Positions 12,651 to 22,640 of a DNA stretch of 64,000 bases are shown here, piece by piece. Within the stretch, counting starts at the first letter, position 1. The number at the start of each line of letters is the position of its first letter. The stretch is taken from contig SJOL01006401.1 of assembly GCA_004794785.1 (NCBI GenBank), forward strand, positions 428,568 through 492,567. The letters run 5' to 3'. Under the pieces are notes generated by a model. It did no database searches and was not told the DNA's origin. It worked only from the letters and a program-made list of their open reading frames with translations. Made by a program: the position numbers and the translations under genes. This DNA comes from Opisthorchis felineus. Lineage: Eukaryota; Platyhelminthes; Trematoda; Opisthorchiida; Opisthorchiidae.

Positions 12651-13842
12651 TCATTCCCGCTTTTTCACTAAAAATTCATATTAATAGGTTTCTGTCGACT
12701 TTCCATCTCCCAGTGCTCCTCATGGTGGTAACATGAGTCAACACGAGACGATTTTCATCCACAGATTTTACCCAACCGAGGGCCAAGGTGCCCCAGTTAG
12801 CACCCAAAGCATGCTTGAGAATGTTACTAGCTGGAGCCACCCATCGATGTATAAGCAGGCAGAGTTCATCAAAAATCCTTATGACTACTCTGTTGTTGCT
12901 GTTGGAATGGACCTTCACAGCTTACATGTACGTGAAGCTAGGCGATATTTAATGGAGCTTGACGTCCTTGCATCTGAGCCCACCTGAAGTTGTTTGTTTA
13001 AATCTACCGATTCGGTGATCAGGAACCTGGCAAGTTTATGAAATTACCGGTAGAACTTGTGAAATTGGGTTGTGAGAAGTAACGTCTAGGACTTTGCGCA
13101 CCATGGCCGGGCTTGGAATGGCAAACGAAGTCGTAAGAACAGTTTTTCATGATAACTTGGAACACATTTTTTTATAGCATCATAGGGTGCACACAGAAGC
13201 TGCCGGCGAGTTAAACGTTTATGTGCAGGTTAGTGCCACTTCCACATTATCCTTGGGAGCTTGATAGTTGTTATGCTCATATATCACCTTGTTAGCTTCT
13301 TTGGCCGCTTCTTTGGTTCTTGATAAATGTGAAATCTGAGACGCCCCACGATTATCACAAATGTTCTCTGCTCTGTGGCACATATATACAGTTTTCTATC
13401 CACTTCCAGTGCTCAAAATAGACAAATACCTATATTTTCCCCACATCATTCACCAAAACCAACTTAAGATGGGTACATCCTTATGGTGCTTGTGTACGCC
13501 CACGCATATGCATATACATAAGGATGAAGAACTTCCCTACTTTGAAATTCTGGATTAAATTCGAGTAAGAGGTGAATATGTTTTCTAATTGCAGTCAATC
13601 CACAGGGCTTTTACGCACTGACCGAACACAGTGAGTCACTGGTGTGGGAATATTTGGTCCCTCGACAGGCTCAAGCTGATAAAAGCACATCACTTAACCT
13701 ATTTCAGCTGCTTTTATGAGTCAAAAGCATTGAATTGTCCTTTTCGATGAATTGGCCTCGGAAGTTTGGCACATGAGTTTCCATATGTTGGAGTGCTCCT
13801 ACATATGTCTAAAGTGTACCACAGATGTAATACACTACTCAT
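12651..13842. other. no recognisable gene
   Basis: An 84-codon plus-strand frame (12733-12987) overlaps an 80-codon minus-strand frame. Neither matches a family I know. The rest is AT-rich anonymous DNA. Confidence 0.45.
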
Positions 13843-14027
13843 AGGGTTGCCGAAAACTTCGACAGCCCTTCTTGGGGCTCATCCTCAGTCCTCAAGTTTC
13901 CATCAACCTTATGTTCTACTTGAACCCAAATTGCACGAAATTAGCGAAATACACTCACTTGCATACAGATTTGGTTTTGACGGGAGACTCACCTGAAACC
14001 CAACTGAATCTCTCGTTTATGTTGCCT
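13843..14027 (-). repeat. hammerhead-bearing repeat, copy 1 (deleted ribozyme)
   Basis: Read on the minus strand, this aligns with copy 2 at 14028-14178 (shared blocks ATGCAA.TGAGTGT, GTTCAAGT.GAACAT, AGGTTG.TGGAAACT) and with copy 3 (AACGAGAGATTCA.. block). At 13865-13890 it has GGATGAG followed by a clean stem II (GCCC / GGGC around a CAAGAA loop). The GAAAC, stem III and cleavage-site segment present in copy 2 is missing, as if deleted between two GGGC motifs. It abuts copy 2 head to head. Confidence 0.75.
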
Positions 14028-14178
14028 AGAATGCAAATGAGTGTTTGTCGAGATCTGTCTAATTTGAGTTCAAGTGGAACATCAGGTTGGTGGAAACTCG
14101 GGGACTGCGCCTACCTGATGAGCCGAAAGAAAAGCGAAACCGGTCGTGGGCTGTCGAAGCGTTTTCAGCAACCTTGTT
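14028..14178 (+). repeat. hammerhead-bearing repeat, copy 2
   Basis: This is the plus-strand partner of copy 1. The two form an imperfect inverted repeat of about 150 bp centred near 14028. It contains the hammerhead motif at 14109-14151 and ends with GCTGTCGAAGCGTTTTCAGC, which corresponds to the end of copy 1. Short repeats with hammerhead ribozymes are known from schistosome satellites and from terminal repeats of Penelope-like elements. The second is favoured here because Penelope-like coding debris also occurs in this window. Confidence 0.75.
14109..14151 (+). ncRNA. hammerhead ribozyme motif
   Basis: All core elements are present in order. Stem I 5' strand GCCTAC (14109-14114) pairs with GTGGGC (14146-14151), with one G-U pair. 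The conserved CTGATGA is at 14115-14121. Stem II is at 14122-14135 and is weak here (GC/GC), whereas copy 1 keeps GCCC/GGGC. GAAA is at 14136-14139. The self-complementary ACCGGT (14139-14144) forms stem III. The cleavage triplet GTC places the predicted cut after 14145. A short palindromic stem III suggests a type that works best as a dimer. The conserved core residues are intact, but the weakened stem II may reduce activity. Function is inferred from the fold only. Confidence 0.75.
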
Positions 14179-14269
14179 AGTAGTTTGCTTTAAGAAAATA
14201 TACTGCGATATCTCGATTATTGTGCCAATTGAAACATGAGGCGGCCTTTGTGCAGCACATTCATTTGGA

Positions 14270-14390
14270 GAATATCACAGGCGAGAGATTCATCTGGGTT
14301 CCAGCTGAGTCTCCCTCCGAAGCCAAATCGGTATGCAAATGAGTGTACCACAGATATTTATCCTGTACAATTTGTACGGTATCCAGAAGT
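14270..14390 (+). repeat. hammerhead-bearing repeat, copy 3 (5' part only)
   Basis: The block around 14279-14345 matches the minus strand of 13950-14022 (GAGAGATTCA..TGGGTT.CAG.TGAGTCTCCC and AA.CCAAATC.GTATGCAA). It continues with ATGAGTGT and an AATTTG block, then diverges before the ribozyme region. It therefore lacks a hammerhead. With copies 1 and 2 it shows that the repeat unit is at least about 190 bp, with the ribozyme near its 3' end. Confidence 0.65.
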
Positions 14391-15822
14391 GACTTGCCCT
14401 CGCTTCCTTGTGATGATATCCAATTTTGATAGCCCTCATAGTGACGCAAAATAGAGGGGCTTTCTAGTTTGAACGCATTCTGTTTTGAACGGAAAATATT
14501 CCTCTGGGCAAAACTTTTTCAGCATTTGGTAAAATAAAATTCATTTCCAGGTGTACCTCTCTATATTTGCGTGTGTACTGGTCCACGCATTAGCATCGGC
14601 TAATGCATCTGAGGTCGCCTAATTCTGGTACCACTGTATGCTGTATGCCCTCCAGCGCTATAATTTCTGTTTTGGGCACAGTGCGTGGACGTAGTTGGCC
14701 GCAGGTCAGTAGTAGTGTTGTGAGGAGCAAAATGGACCTTCGCAGTCTAGCTTACACACCTACACCTCAGTGCCTACAACATAAGGTAGCCTTACGCATG
14801 TAGGTATGTAGTGTTATCATGAGCTTCCAGGTCTCCGTAAACATATACTACACGATCTTTTACCACCTATACTCTGGGCGTTGGGAGCCTACTAGCTTTG
14901 CAAGTCTTTTGATATTATCTGCAGCAATGTGAAGATTTTGATATTTTCTAAAGTTTATCGTGAGTTGCGAGTTCGAAGCTACCAGTGTCAAGTTTACTGG
15001 TCTGTGTTTTAATGGCCGGTTTTTGTGAATGTAGAATGAAAATGTCTGTTCTTAGAGATAGTGTAAGTATTGTAGCTGGATATGTTGCTGTTATTCTAGT
15101 GGAGTGAAAAAGAGTAGGGGATGCAATAAGCGACGTCCACGGAGTAGGAAGTGATGAAGGGTATGAACAATTTGTAATATAACAAAATGTAAGCAACGTT
15201 TTCAGAGGAGAGAATGGCCCGGGAGTTGTCACTCTCAACAATGCTGATTACCTTGTCTACCGCTGTTCGTAGTCCGTACAAACGAAGAAGGTGGAGGTTG
15301 ATTTGTCTGTAGACTCCCCTTCGTTTTCTACGTGCACGCGATAACAAGCCAGCTAAAGGTCCTAACTTTTGTTTTCATAAGGGTTTTAGTCACGTTTGTA
15401 CCAATGGAAATCGCTGTTATCTGGAATGGACCGGCAAAATAACCATGATCTTCTTTGGGTGTGGGTTTGACCTTTTGGTTTGTTGTCTAGCCACTGCCGT
15501 TTGCGAACTGTCGTGGGGACTTATTTTTGTGTGGAAAACGTATGGCACTGTGTATTTATCTGCTCCATGAAAACACGCCGAAAATAGCTGGAATTATTTA
15601 CGTGAAGTAATGAACAGTCCACGGTCGTCCCTAAGAGGTGCGGAAGTTCTGTTCAGCGCACATTATATATGAATGTACACTGTTATCTTATGGTGCCTGT
15701 CACACGAAGAAAAACATTAATCCCTAGGTTGTCGTTAGCTTGGTTGGCTCGGTCACGTAAATAAGCAAGGTGTTGTCGGTCGACTCAGAGAAAAAAGGAT
15801 AAAAACCAGGCCTCCGGCCCCA
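14391..15822. other. no recognisable gene
   Basis: Short overlapping frames only. No family signature and no tandem repeat was seen. The segment ends at the microsatellite tail of element A. Confidence 0.5.
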
Positions 15823-15978
15823 CATCATCATCATCAGCATCAAAGACAGCAACATCAGTGCTGACACTGATGCTTCACTGCCGTACAACCATAAGGTTCG
15901 TCTAATTATATTTAAAGCCCTTGAGTGAAAAGAAGAGAAAAAGTGTGGGTGAGGGAGGGGACGTAGTGCTGGCCTATG

Positions 15979-16955
15979 TCAAGCGTTCTGAGGTGCCTGC
16001 ACATCCAAGCGCTCAATCAGACAATATGGAAAGAAACTGACAGCACGAACGCTAATGACATTGATTAGCCGCCATTTCTTGCAACGTCTCCAGCCAAGCA
16101 CAGGTGAGGTCACGGGGGCCCCATTCTGGAAGGCGTACAACACCACAACACACAAACGCTTCGTGATCTCTTTCACGCCCTTCTGCCAAGTCATGCGTCG
16201 TCCACCTCGCGGTTTGCGCCATTCTGAAGGAGGCACGGAGAACAACACTGGTCTCGGTGGACGGTGTTTCGGCATGCGTAGCACATGACCGAGCCATCGA
16301 GGGTCGGTGGTGCTGGATACTTTTCCGGATTGAAGTACCTGCAGCACAACCGAATACCCGTTTTCTAATCACTTCATTACTAACACGCTGACGCCATCCA
16401 AAACCAGCCACGCTTCTGAGGCATCGGTGGTCGAAAACCTGAAGACGCCTCACATCATCTGTTCGCAAAGACCATGTCTCGCACCCATACAACAACACAG
16501 CCCTTACTGTAGCCTGGTACACACGACCCTTAAGATCTGGTGAGATACCTTTTTGACGCCACAAGTGACGCAAATTAGCAAACGTGATTCGAGCCTTTGA
16601 GATTCTTGCACTGACTTCATCAGACACACTTCCGTCAGAGCGAATACAACTACTGAGGTATGTAAAGTTTTCCACAATCTCCAGTGATTCTCCTTGAATT
16701 GTAAGGGATATGTTCGGAGACTGAAAGTTCTGAAGCGTGACTTTGCACTTAGAAGGTGCAAGGCGCATGCCAAAAGATGGTATGATGGTGGTCAGTCTAT
16801 TTAACAGGGCTTATGCTTAGCTTTGATCTTCAAAGATGAGGGCAATGTCATCTGCGTGCTCCAGATCGAGAAAGCTCTCACCAGCAACAATTTGAACACC
16901 GGGGTTTTGAAGACCCTCCAGCGTTCGCCTCATTATTTCATCATTGATGAAATAA
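15979..16955 (-). pseudogene. element A C-terminal half of reverse transcriptase and thumb, broken
   Basis: On the minus strand the frame resumes with DEIMRRTLEG. Next comes the catalytic box, read as HADD instead of YADD (CAC codon at 16856-16858), then two stop codons close together near 16813-16821. [10 protein letters not shown], the ANLRHLWR block, [23 protein letters not shown] and [20 protein letters not shown] follow, with a frameshift near 16330. This is the standard RTE C-terminus. The stops and the lost catalytic Tyr show the copy is dead. Confidence 0.85.
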
Positions 16956-16957
16956 TG

Positions 16958-17003
<46 letters not shown>
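16956..17003. repeat. (TAA)n microsatellite inside the element A RT frame
   Basis: About 15 TAA units sit between RT residues SGR (left side on the minus strand) and FINDEIMRR (right side). In the sister elements C and D, roughly 30 residues containing SGVRQG.PLSPFLFNF occupy this place. The microsatellite therefore replaces coding sequence and is not a simple insertion. It makes the RT frame read poly-Leu on the minus strand. Confidence 0.9.
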
Positions 17004-18215
17004 TCGCCCAGAAGTATGCGAATATAGGAATAGGATTATGTTCACTAACTTTTGGGGCATACCCTGTTGAGCAAGTGTAGTTAACAGCACCGACCGATCG
17101 ACAGAATCGAACGCACCCTTGAAGTCAAGGAATACCAAGGTTGTGGTTCGTCTGTACATATGGCATTGCTCTAACACCTGACGGAGTGTGAAGATGTGGT
17201 CAACGCAGCCTCTACGCGGTCGAAATCCCGCTTGATTCTCACGAGTCAAGGTTTCGCGTGCCACCGTTAGACGACGAAGAATCAGTGAGGCCAGAAGCCT
17301 TATCACAACGGGAGTCAAACTAACACCTCTGTGGTTACTACATTCATTGCGAGTACCCTTTTTGAAAATGGGCACTATTATCGATTCACCCCAGTTGTCT
17401 GGGACGGTCTCTTTCTCCCAGATGGACCCGAATAGGCTAGACAGGCACTGGCTGAGAAGCCCACCGCTATCCTTAAAAGGAGGATGTGGAAGGTCGTCAG
17501 GACCAGCAGCACGATGACGCTTGAGTAGAGAAGTACACTCGGACACTTCCGAGACTGGAGGCGGCTCCAGATTCACGGTCCACGTTTGCGTTGAAGGCCA
17601 GGATTCTGGATTGGAGGCATCGAGTGGCCAGCTGAATTGCTGCTCGAAGTACTGTGTCCATCGACCCAAACGTTCTGCTTTGCTGCATATCCGAAAGCCA
17701 TTTTGGTCCCTGATTATTTCGCTGACAAGAGGTTTCCGATAACCAGTTAAACGAATCAAGTGGAACAGCTTGCGGACATTACCAGCATTCTTTGCATCTT
17801 CCATTTCTTCGGCCTTTCGGGTCCACCAAGCTTCTCGGTCTGTACGGATCTTCAGTTTCACCTGGCGTCGGATGGTGCGTCTGGTTGAGTTGTGATTGCG
17901 GCCAGGAGGGATCTGTCGCCGGGTCTCCAGCAAAGACACAGTTCTATCAGAGATCCAATGTTTGCATTAGATTGGCTGGATTGTACCGTAAACAGACGTT
18001 CCGGCTTTGAGTAGCGCTTTGGATATCTTTTCCCAGTGAGCGTTTATATCCGATATCGTACCGTCCGGCAGGCGTTTGAGGAGCTGGTTCTGATAATTTC
18101 GTTTGACTTCTGGGTCCACTAGCTTCTCAATGGCTAAGCGAGTTGTGTGCGTTTTGCGTACACCTGAAAAGCGCAATAAAAAGCAGCAGCGTACAAGTGC
18201 ATGGTCGGAGTCCAC
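17003..18215 (-). pseudogene. element A linker and N-terminal half of reverse transcriptase
   Basis: The frame at 17967-18215 begins with the DSDH motif of the endonuclease. The frame ending at 17003 carries a WWTRKAEEME linker signature, a GPDDLPHPPFKD block, IVPIFKKGTRNECSNHRGVS (RT motif 1/2 region), ENQAGFRPRRGCVDHIFTLRQ, and the catalytic motif A FLDFKGAFDSVDR. It then runs into the TAA microsatellite just after SHTSGR. These are characteristic RTE-clade motifs. The catalytic Asp of motif A is present. Confidence 0.85.
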
Positions 18216-19000
18216 GCTGGTGTTCCAGAAGAAGCGGCAGGCGGTAATCGACGCTCGCCACCGATAACTGACAGCGATGTGGTCTATTTAAATTGGGGCT
18301 GGTTTGTTGGTGGGCACCACGTTGTCAAGCGATTTCTGCTGTTCCGAAAATTCGTACTGTAAAGGAACCGTCTGTGATCGGCACACATTTGAAGCAAGCG
18401 ATCCCGTTGTCCATGCGTCTCGTGTCCAATCCAAGACGACCACCCAATCGGTCCTCAGCAGCACTTAGTCTACCTACCTGGGCGTTCATGTCACCAGCAA
18501 CCACAACGATATCTGAGCTTTTAACCTGCTGTAGAACGGCACCTAGAGCGTCATAAAAACTGTCCTTGGCAGATTCAGAGCTACAGTCAATTATGGCGTA
18601 AGCAGACACAATAAACAAGGTGCGATGGACCTCACTTCCTCTGAATCCTCTCTCAGATGTTGACAAACCAGCCGCACAGAGGCGACTATCAACGGGTATC
18701 CAATCAAGCAGAGACGCTTCCCCTCGGTCGCTCAATACAATACCCACCCCCACATACCCAGCTGCCGTGGGCTATGCATCACCACAGGTGCGCAGCCGGA
18801 ACCTGGAAGAGAGCGAGGGGGCAGTCAGTTCGATCACATTACTTGCGTCCTGCATCCTTGTTTCTGACAGACAACATACATCAATGCACAGGGAATCCAG
18901 CGTACGAGCAAGAGCCACCTGTTGACCTGCTTGCTTCAGTATGCAAACATTGAAGGCGGCTAAGTACACAGGATTTCGGGGTTTGAAAGCAGAATTCGAA
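18216..19000 (-). pseudogene. element A endonuclease domain (AP-endonuclease-like), broken
   Basis: This would nick target DNA to prime reverse transcription. Visible motifs on the minus strand are AAFNV at the N-terminus (about 18946-18960), CCLSETRMQD, VSAYAI.DCSSES, a VVAGDMNAQVGRL segment carrying a catalytic Asp/Asn pair, and DSDHALVRC with the final catalytic Asp-His at the start of the next piece (ending 18215). The domain is split between frames at 18772-19032, 18325-18753 and 17967-18215, so at least two frameshifts or stops separate the parts. The motifs are conserved but the frame is not, which indicates an old inactive copy. Confidence 0.8.
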
Positions 19001-19244
19001 GTGTTTAAGGTTGTGACTGAACTCGGACGCACAGAACCTGCAGCTGAGTGTGATGCAGGGCAAGCAAACGGTCAGTCTTAGAGCTGGGACCTGCGAAGAA
19101 AGTATTCAAATTTGGGTGGGGGAGGGTGGAGGACGGAAAACGTGAAAGTGTAAGAAGAGAGGCGTCAGCAGTAGCATGTTTTCGCTTACCCGCCCTGCTG
19201 TATGCAGCAAGTAAGGCGACGCGGCTGATAGCACCACGCGACGG

Positions 19245-19345
19245 CCGATGTGGCATGAGAGTATTGTTAGCTGTAAATGTCATGGTTGTACGAGGGCTGG
19301 GATACTGCCAGGGCGCCCACACCTAGACAGGAGGACGATTAGGAT
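19245..19345 (-). repeat. SINE-like segment within the element A 5' region
   Basis: On the minus strand this reads TCCTCCTGTCTAGG..CCTGGCAGTATCCCAGCCCTCGT and then TTACAGCTAACAATACT. The same order is seen in the body of the SINE at 50390-50511, minus about 30 bp in the middle. The degenerate copy at 37.03 kb shares the shortened version (a CATGGTTGTAC junction). The segment therefore belongs to the element A family and is not a fresh insertion in this copy. Confidence 0.6.
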
Positions 19346-19640
19346 CCTCAACCAAAGCCTTTGGCTCAAAAACCTAACCGCAAGGCAGCGGTGTTGGGCT
19401 GGAAATGCAAGTACATCACCAATTTTACGGAACACGTGGCCACACATGTTCCAACCCCCAACCAGGAGGGCCAGGAGACTGTGTTCGTCAGACCTCTACC
19501 CATTGACCAACCTGGTATGAGAGACTCTGTGAGTGTCGCAGGACACCCCCCGGTATATATCAGTGGGTCGCTGAGGTGCGCAAACCGCCACACCACGGTA
19601 AGGTCCAGTCTCTTCGTGACGGGCCCACACAATGTTGTTC

Positions 19641-22022
19641 GCCCATGCGCAGGTCTTTACTTGTTTATATAAGATATTCTAGTCTGAACAGTAACTTGTC
19701 TTTGAGTTAATGGCTCAGCTAGTGTTGGGCGCTTTAAATTCACCAATGACAGGGTACCGGGATTGTTTTCCAAGATTTGTGGAACCTGTAATCTTCGATG
19801 CTTCTCTGTTTTGTAGACCGCCATAGGATACTGCGTTTAGAGTAATATCGTTTTGAAGATCGGTACGGCAAGACAAAATTTCGGGAGGGAGTTAGTCGGG
19901 CCAAAGTCTGTTAATAAACTACTATTCAGGTTCGAATTGGCCTGTAGGCTTAGACAGCCTTCTTTGAAAATGTAGTGGTGACACTGGAACCATATGTTCC
20001 CGGAAAGACGTACTTCAAATCTGCGGAGTTCCTCCCATAGCTGTGTTTTAAAAGGAGGAATTTAAAAAAGTTCTGGTTCCGAATTTAGCTCTTCAGACAT
20101 GCTGCACACATTTACATATGCCAGAACGAGCGCTTCAACCATTACTCTGCCCATGAAGTGACGAGCTTATTGGTCAGTTTTTTTCTGGATTGCCTACGGC
20201 GCTTTTACTATCATGAAAAAAACTGAGTATAGATGTAAAATTTCTGCCTCTTATCAAGGATTGACCGGTTTGGCATGGAGTAGAATGATTCGAATGGAGG
20301 TAAATGGCGCTTTATGATGCTGCCAGCAGTTTGAAAGACTTCATGGGCCAAATGGCCTCCGAAACACAAAGGATAAGTTACGGTGCAATCATTATTTGGG
20401 GTAGACAAATACAACTTACCATTAGTGGAACTCACCATGACGCATTCGGTCACCGGACACACAAACTCTTACGAAAAATAAAATCTAGAAACAAATATAT
20501 CCTGACTTTTGTCGACGATCTACAGTGGGTTCTTGAAAAATGCATTCACCCACTCTTGTTAAAGTCGAGCGCTTTGAACTGTAAAGATGGTTGAATTCGA
20601 AGAACTGAATACGGAGGATTATATATACCTCCCCTAACTCAGTGTCAGAGGCCGCGTAAGTGTGGGCGCTCTTTGGCTATGGAAGCAAACACAAGTATGA
20701 CGTAAACTGAAACACAGATATTTTACGGCCGTCAGTATCTTGCTTGTGAGGTTCAACTTCTCCTGTTGCAGATGTATATCGACACCTGCAAGAGCCTTGC
20801 CAGCAACAACCGAACTCTTGCAGCTGCAACTCGATACATCAAGAGGGCCGGCTTATCCCCATGCAGGAGATAGCCAACGTAAAGGCAACACGTAAGATTT
20901 TGTTAATCCCAGCAAGGAGAAGGGGAGGGAATATTGAGCAACAAAATGATTTACCTAAACATAACTTTAGTTTGTTCAGATGGATCTGTGATCCAGTGAA
21001 AAGTGTAATGAGAACAAAATTAACCATTTTTTTGGAATATCTAAGGCTCTTATCTTAAGATGGGCTTGTCGCCTGGAATTGCGCTTTCGGCGATTGAAGA
21101 TGCCTCCGAGTGTTCTGGAATGAACAGTTTTATACAAGATAGACTTATCACTGTGTATAGACAAAATATAACACTGCGTAGATATAAACCGTTTACAAGT
21201 TTAAAAACGCAAGTCCTAATATCTGAAAGCCGTAAAAATAATAGCATCACTTAGAGCCTCGCGCTGCATTGTACTCTGCGCCTCTAGACTAACTGATAAA
21301 TTTGGTCACCCGAGTTTCAGCCGTACATAAAAAATTAATAATAATAATAATAATGATAATAATAATAATAATAATAATAAAAGATAAAAAAATAAAAAAA
21401 ATAAAGTATGGAGCCCTTGATTTTTCGTGCACATGTTCCTTGTTGTTAGGCTATGCTGTGTATGTTTGCGATCCACTCATGACAATGACACCAACAATAT
21501 CTACAGTATTCAGAAGATTGATACAAACAGCTAAGGTATATTCAGGTTGGGGGATAGCCGATGTTTACGAGGACAGGGTTGGGCATACCATAGCATCTAT
21601 TATTTACTAAGTCTGCAATCAGTGCGATCAGTGATAAGTTAAACCTATTTTAACTTGACGACAACTCCTGACGAAAATGTTTTTTCTTACCAGATTAGGT
21701 ACCATAAACTTGCTACCGTCTGCGAGAGACTAAAAAATGAGGCTATGGAGGATGTTTACACCAGTTTTACACACTTATACTCCAGTCAGCTGTCCAAAGG
21801 GGTCAGTCACGTTGCTTTACTTGATCTTTTTGGAACATGTCAAATTTTTTAGAATTGCAGGATTTAAGACTCCTCTCGGAAGACATTTTTAAGACCATGG
21901 CAACAGGGGTGTTATTGAAATGCCTAAACGTCTTCTGTGCGGCACAGTAGGAGTTAGAAAACAAGCATACTATTCAGTAGACATGTAAGCATTATTCTCA
22001 AAGTTTTGAGCCTAAGCCGATT
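19641..22022. other. no recognisable gene
   Basis: Apart from the TAA repeat near 21.34 kb, I see only short frames without family signatures. Confidence 0.45.
21334..21404. repeat. (TAA)n microsatellite with A-rich end
   Basis: About 15 TAA units, with one TGA variant, are followed by an A-rich stretch to 21404. It follows TTTCAGCCGTACAT and could be the 3' tail of a plus-strand retroposon, but I could not identify the body. Confidence 0.9.
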
Positions 22023-22104
22023 GGGCAACTGCCCCCATGCTCCCTTTGGGTGGCCTGGGATCTATGCAGCGAGAGAGGTTTGCAGCTGGATGATTATTAT
22101 TAAT
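22023..22104 (+). repeat. degenerate SINE 3' part, copy 4
   Basis: The order CCCCCATGCTCCCTT, GGGTGGC, GCAGC, AGCTGGATGATTATTATTA parallels the SINE 3' half at 50.42-50.51 kb (CCCTCATGCTTCCTT, TGGTGGC, GCAGCT, AGCTAAACAATTACTATTATT). No tRNA-like head is visible, so the copy is 5' truncated and old. Identity is moderate, so the call is tentative. Confidence 0.4.
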
Positions 22105-22522
22105 TTATAGAGAACAACGAATACTGAGGAAGGCCAGTGAGCATTATGGCGATATGGAGTATCTTGGGTGTCAAAATAACGATAGACCAATAAGAGTTGA
22201 GACTTATCACCACTATTAATCTGTTTGGCCTGACTCCACGACCGACCACGTTGGAACATTTATGCACACGGTTCGGGACCTCAGACGGTGTCACATGCTG
22301 CGGGCCTCCGACAACTACAAAAATACGCTTTGTCATTTGGCGTAAATTACTGTATGGGGCCAAGCATTTTGCGCCGAATGTGGTTCCATGCATCCTTTCT
22401 TGGAATGTAAGGAAGGAGCAGAAGGCCACGCTGTTGGCCAAAAACTTAGGGGAGCTATTACGAGTGATTCGTGGATCGAGCGGAAAGACACGTCGACAGA
22501 TGCATAATCATAGCCATTTACA

Positions 22523-22640
22523 GAAAAAAAAATCGTTCAGCTGTAGCACCCTTTCGGTGCCTAACTGCCATGCCACCAGAAGGAAGCACGAGGGCTGGGA
22601 TACTGCCATTTACAGGCCCAGATAATAAAGGAGTTCAGTA
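22523..22640 (-). repeat. tRNA-derived SINE, copy 3, body only
   Basis: The minus strand reads GGCAGTATCCCAGCCCTCGTGCTTCCTTCTGGTGGCATGGCAGTTAGGCACCGAAAGGGTG and then CAGCTGAACGATTTTTTTT. This matches the body and tail of the copies at 24.4 and 50.3 kb. The CTCCTTTAT block upstream of the body is also kept at 22625-22633. The tRNA-like head is missing, which is typical 5' truncation. It accounts for the C-terminal third of a 142-codon plus-strand frame (22197-22625), which is otherwise unrecognised. Confidence 0.75.

Larger units (their letters stand above)
15823..19640 (-). mobile_element. RTE-like non-LTR retrotransposon, element A (decayed, near full length)
   Basis: Reading the minus strand from about 19640 down gives a 5' untranslated region (about 19040-19640), an apurinic-type endonuclease domain, a linker, a reverse transcriptase, a C-terminal domain, and a 3' region ending in a TGATGATGATG-type tail at 15824-15842. 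RTE elements have this order and end in short microsatellites rather than poly(A). At about 3.8 kb the length fits a complete element. The coding frame is broken into at least five pieces by stops and frameshifts. The boundaries may be marked by a short near-duplication (GGCCCCACA left, GGGCCCACA right), which is weak evidence. Fragments of the same family lie at 25.6, 36.96-37.39 and 40.36 kb. Confidence 0.85.

Noticed and set aside
12733..12987. 84-codon plus-strand frame as a possible exon
   Set aside because: A frame of similar length lies on the opposite strand. There is no family match and no clear splice-site support.
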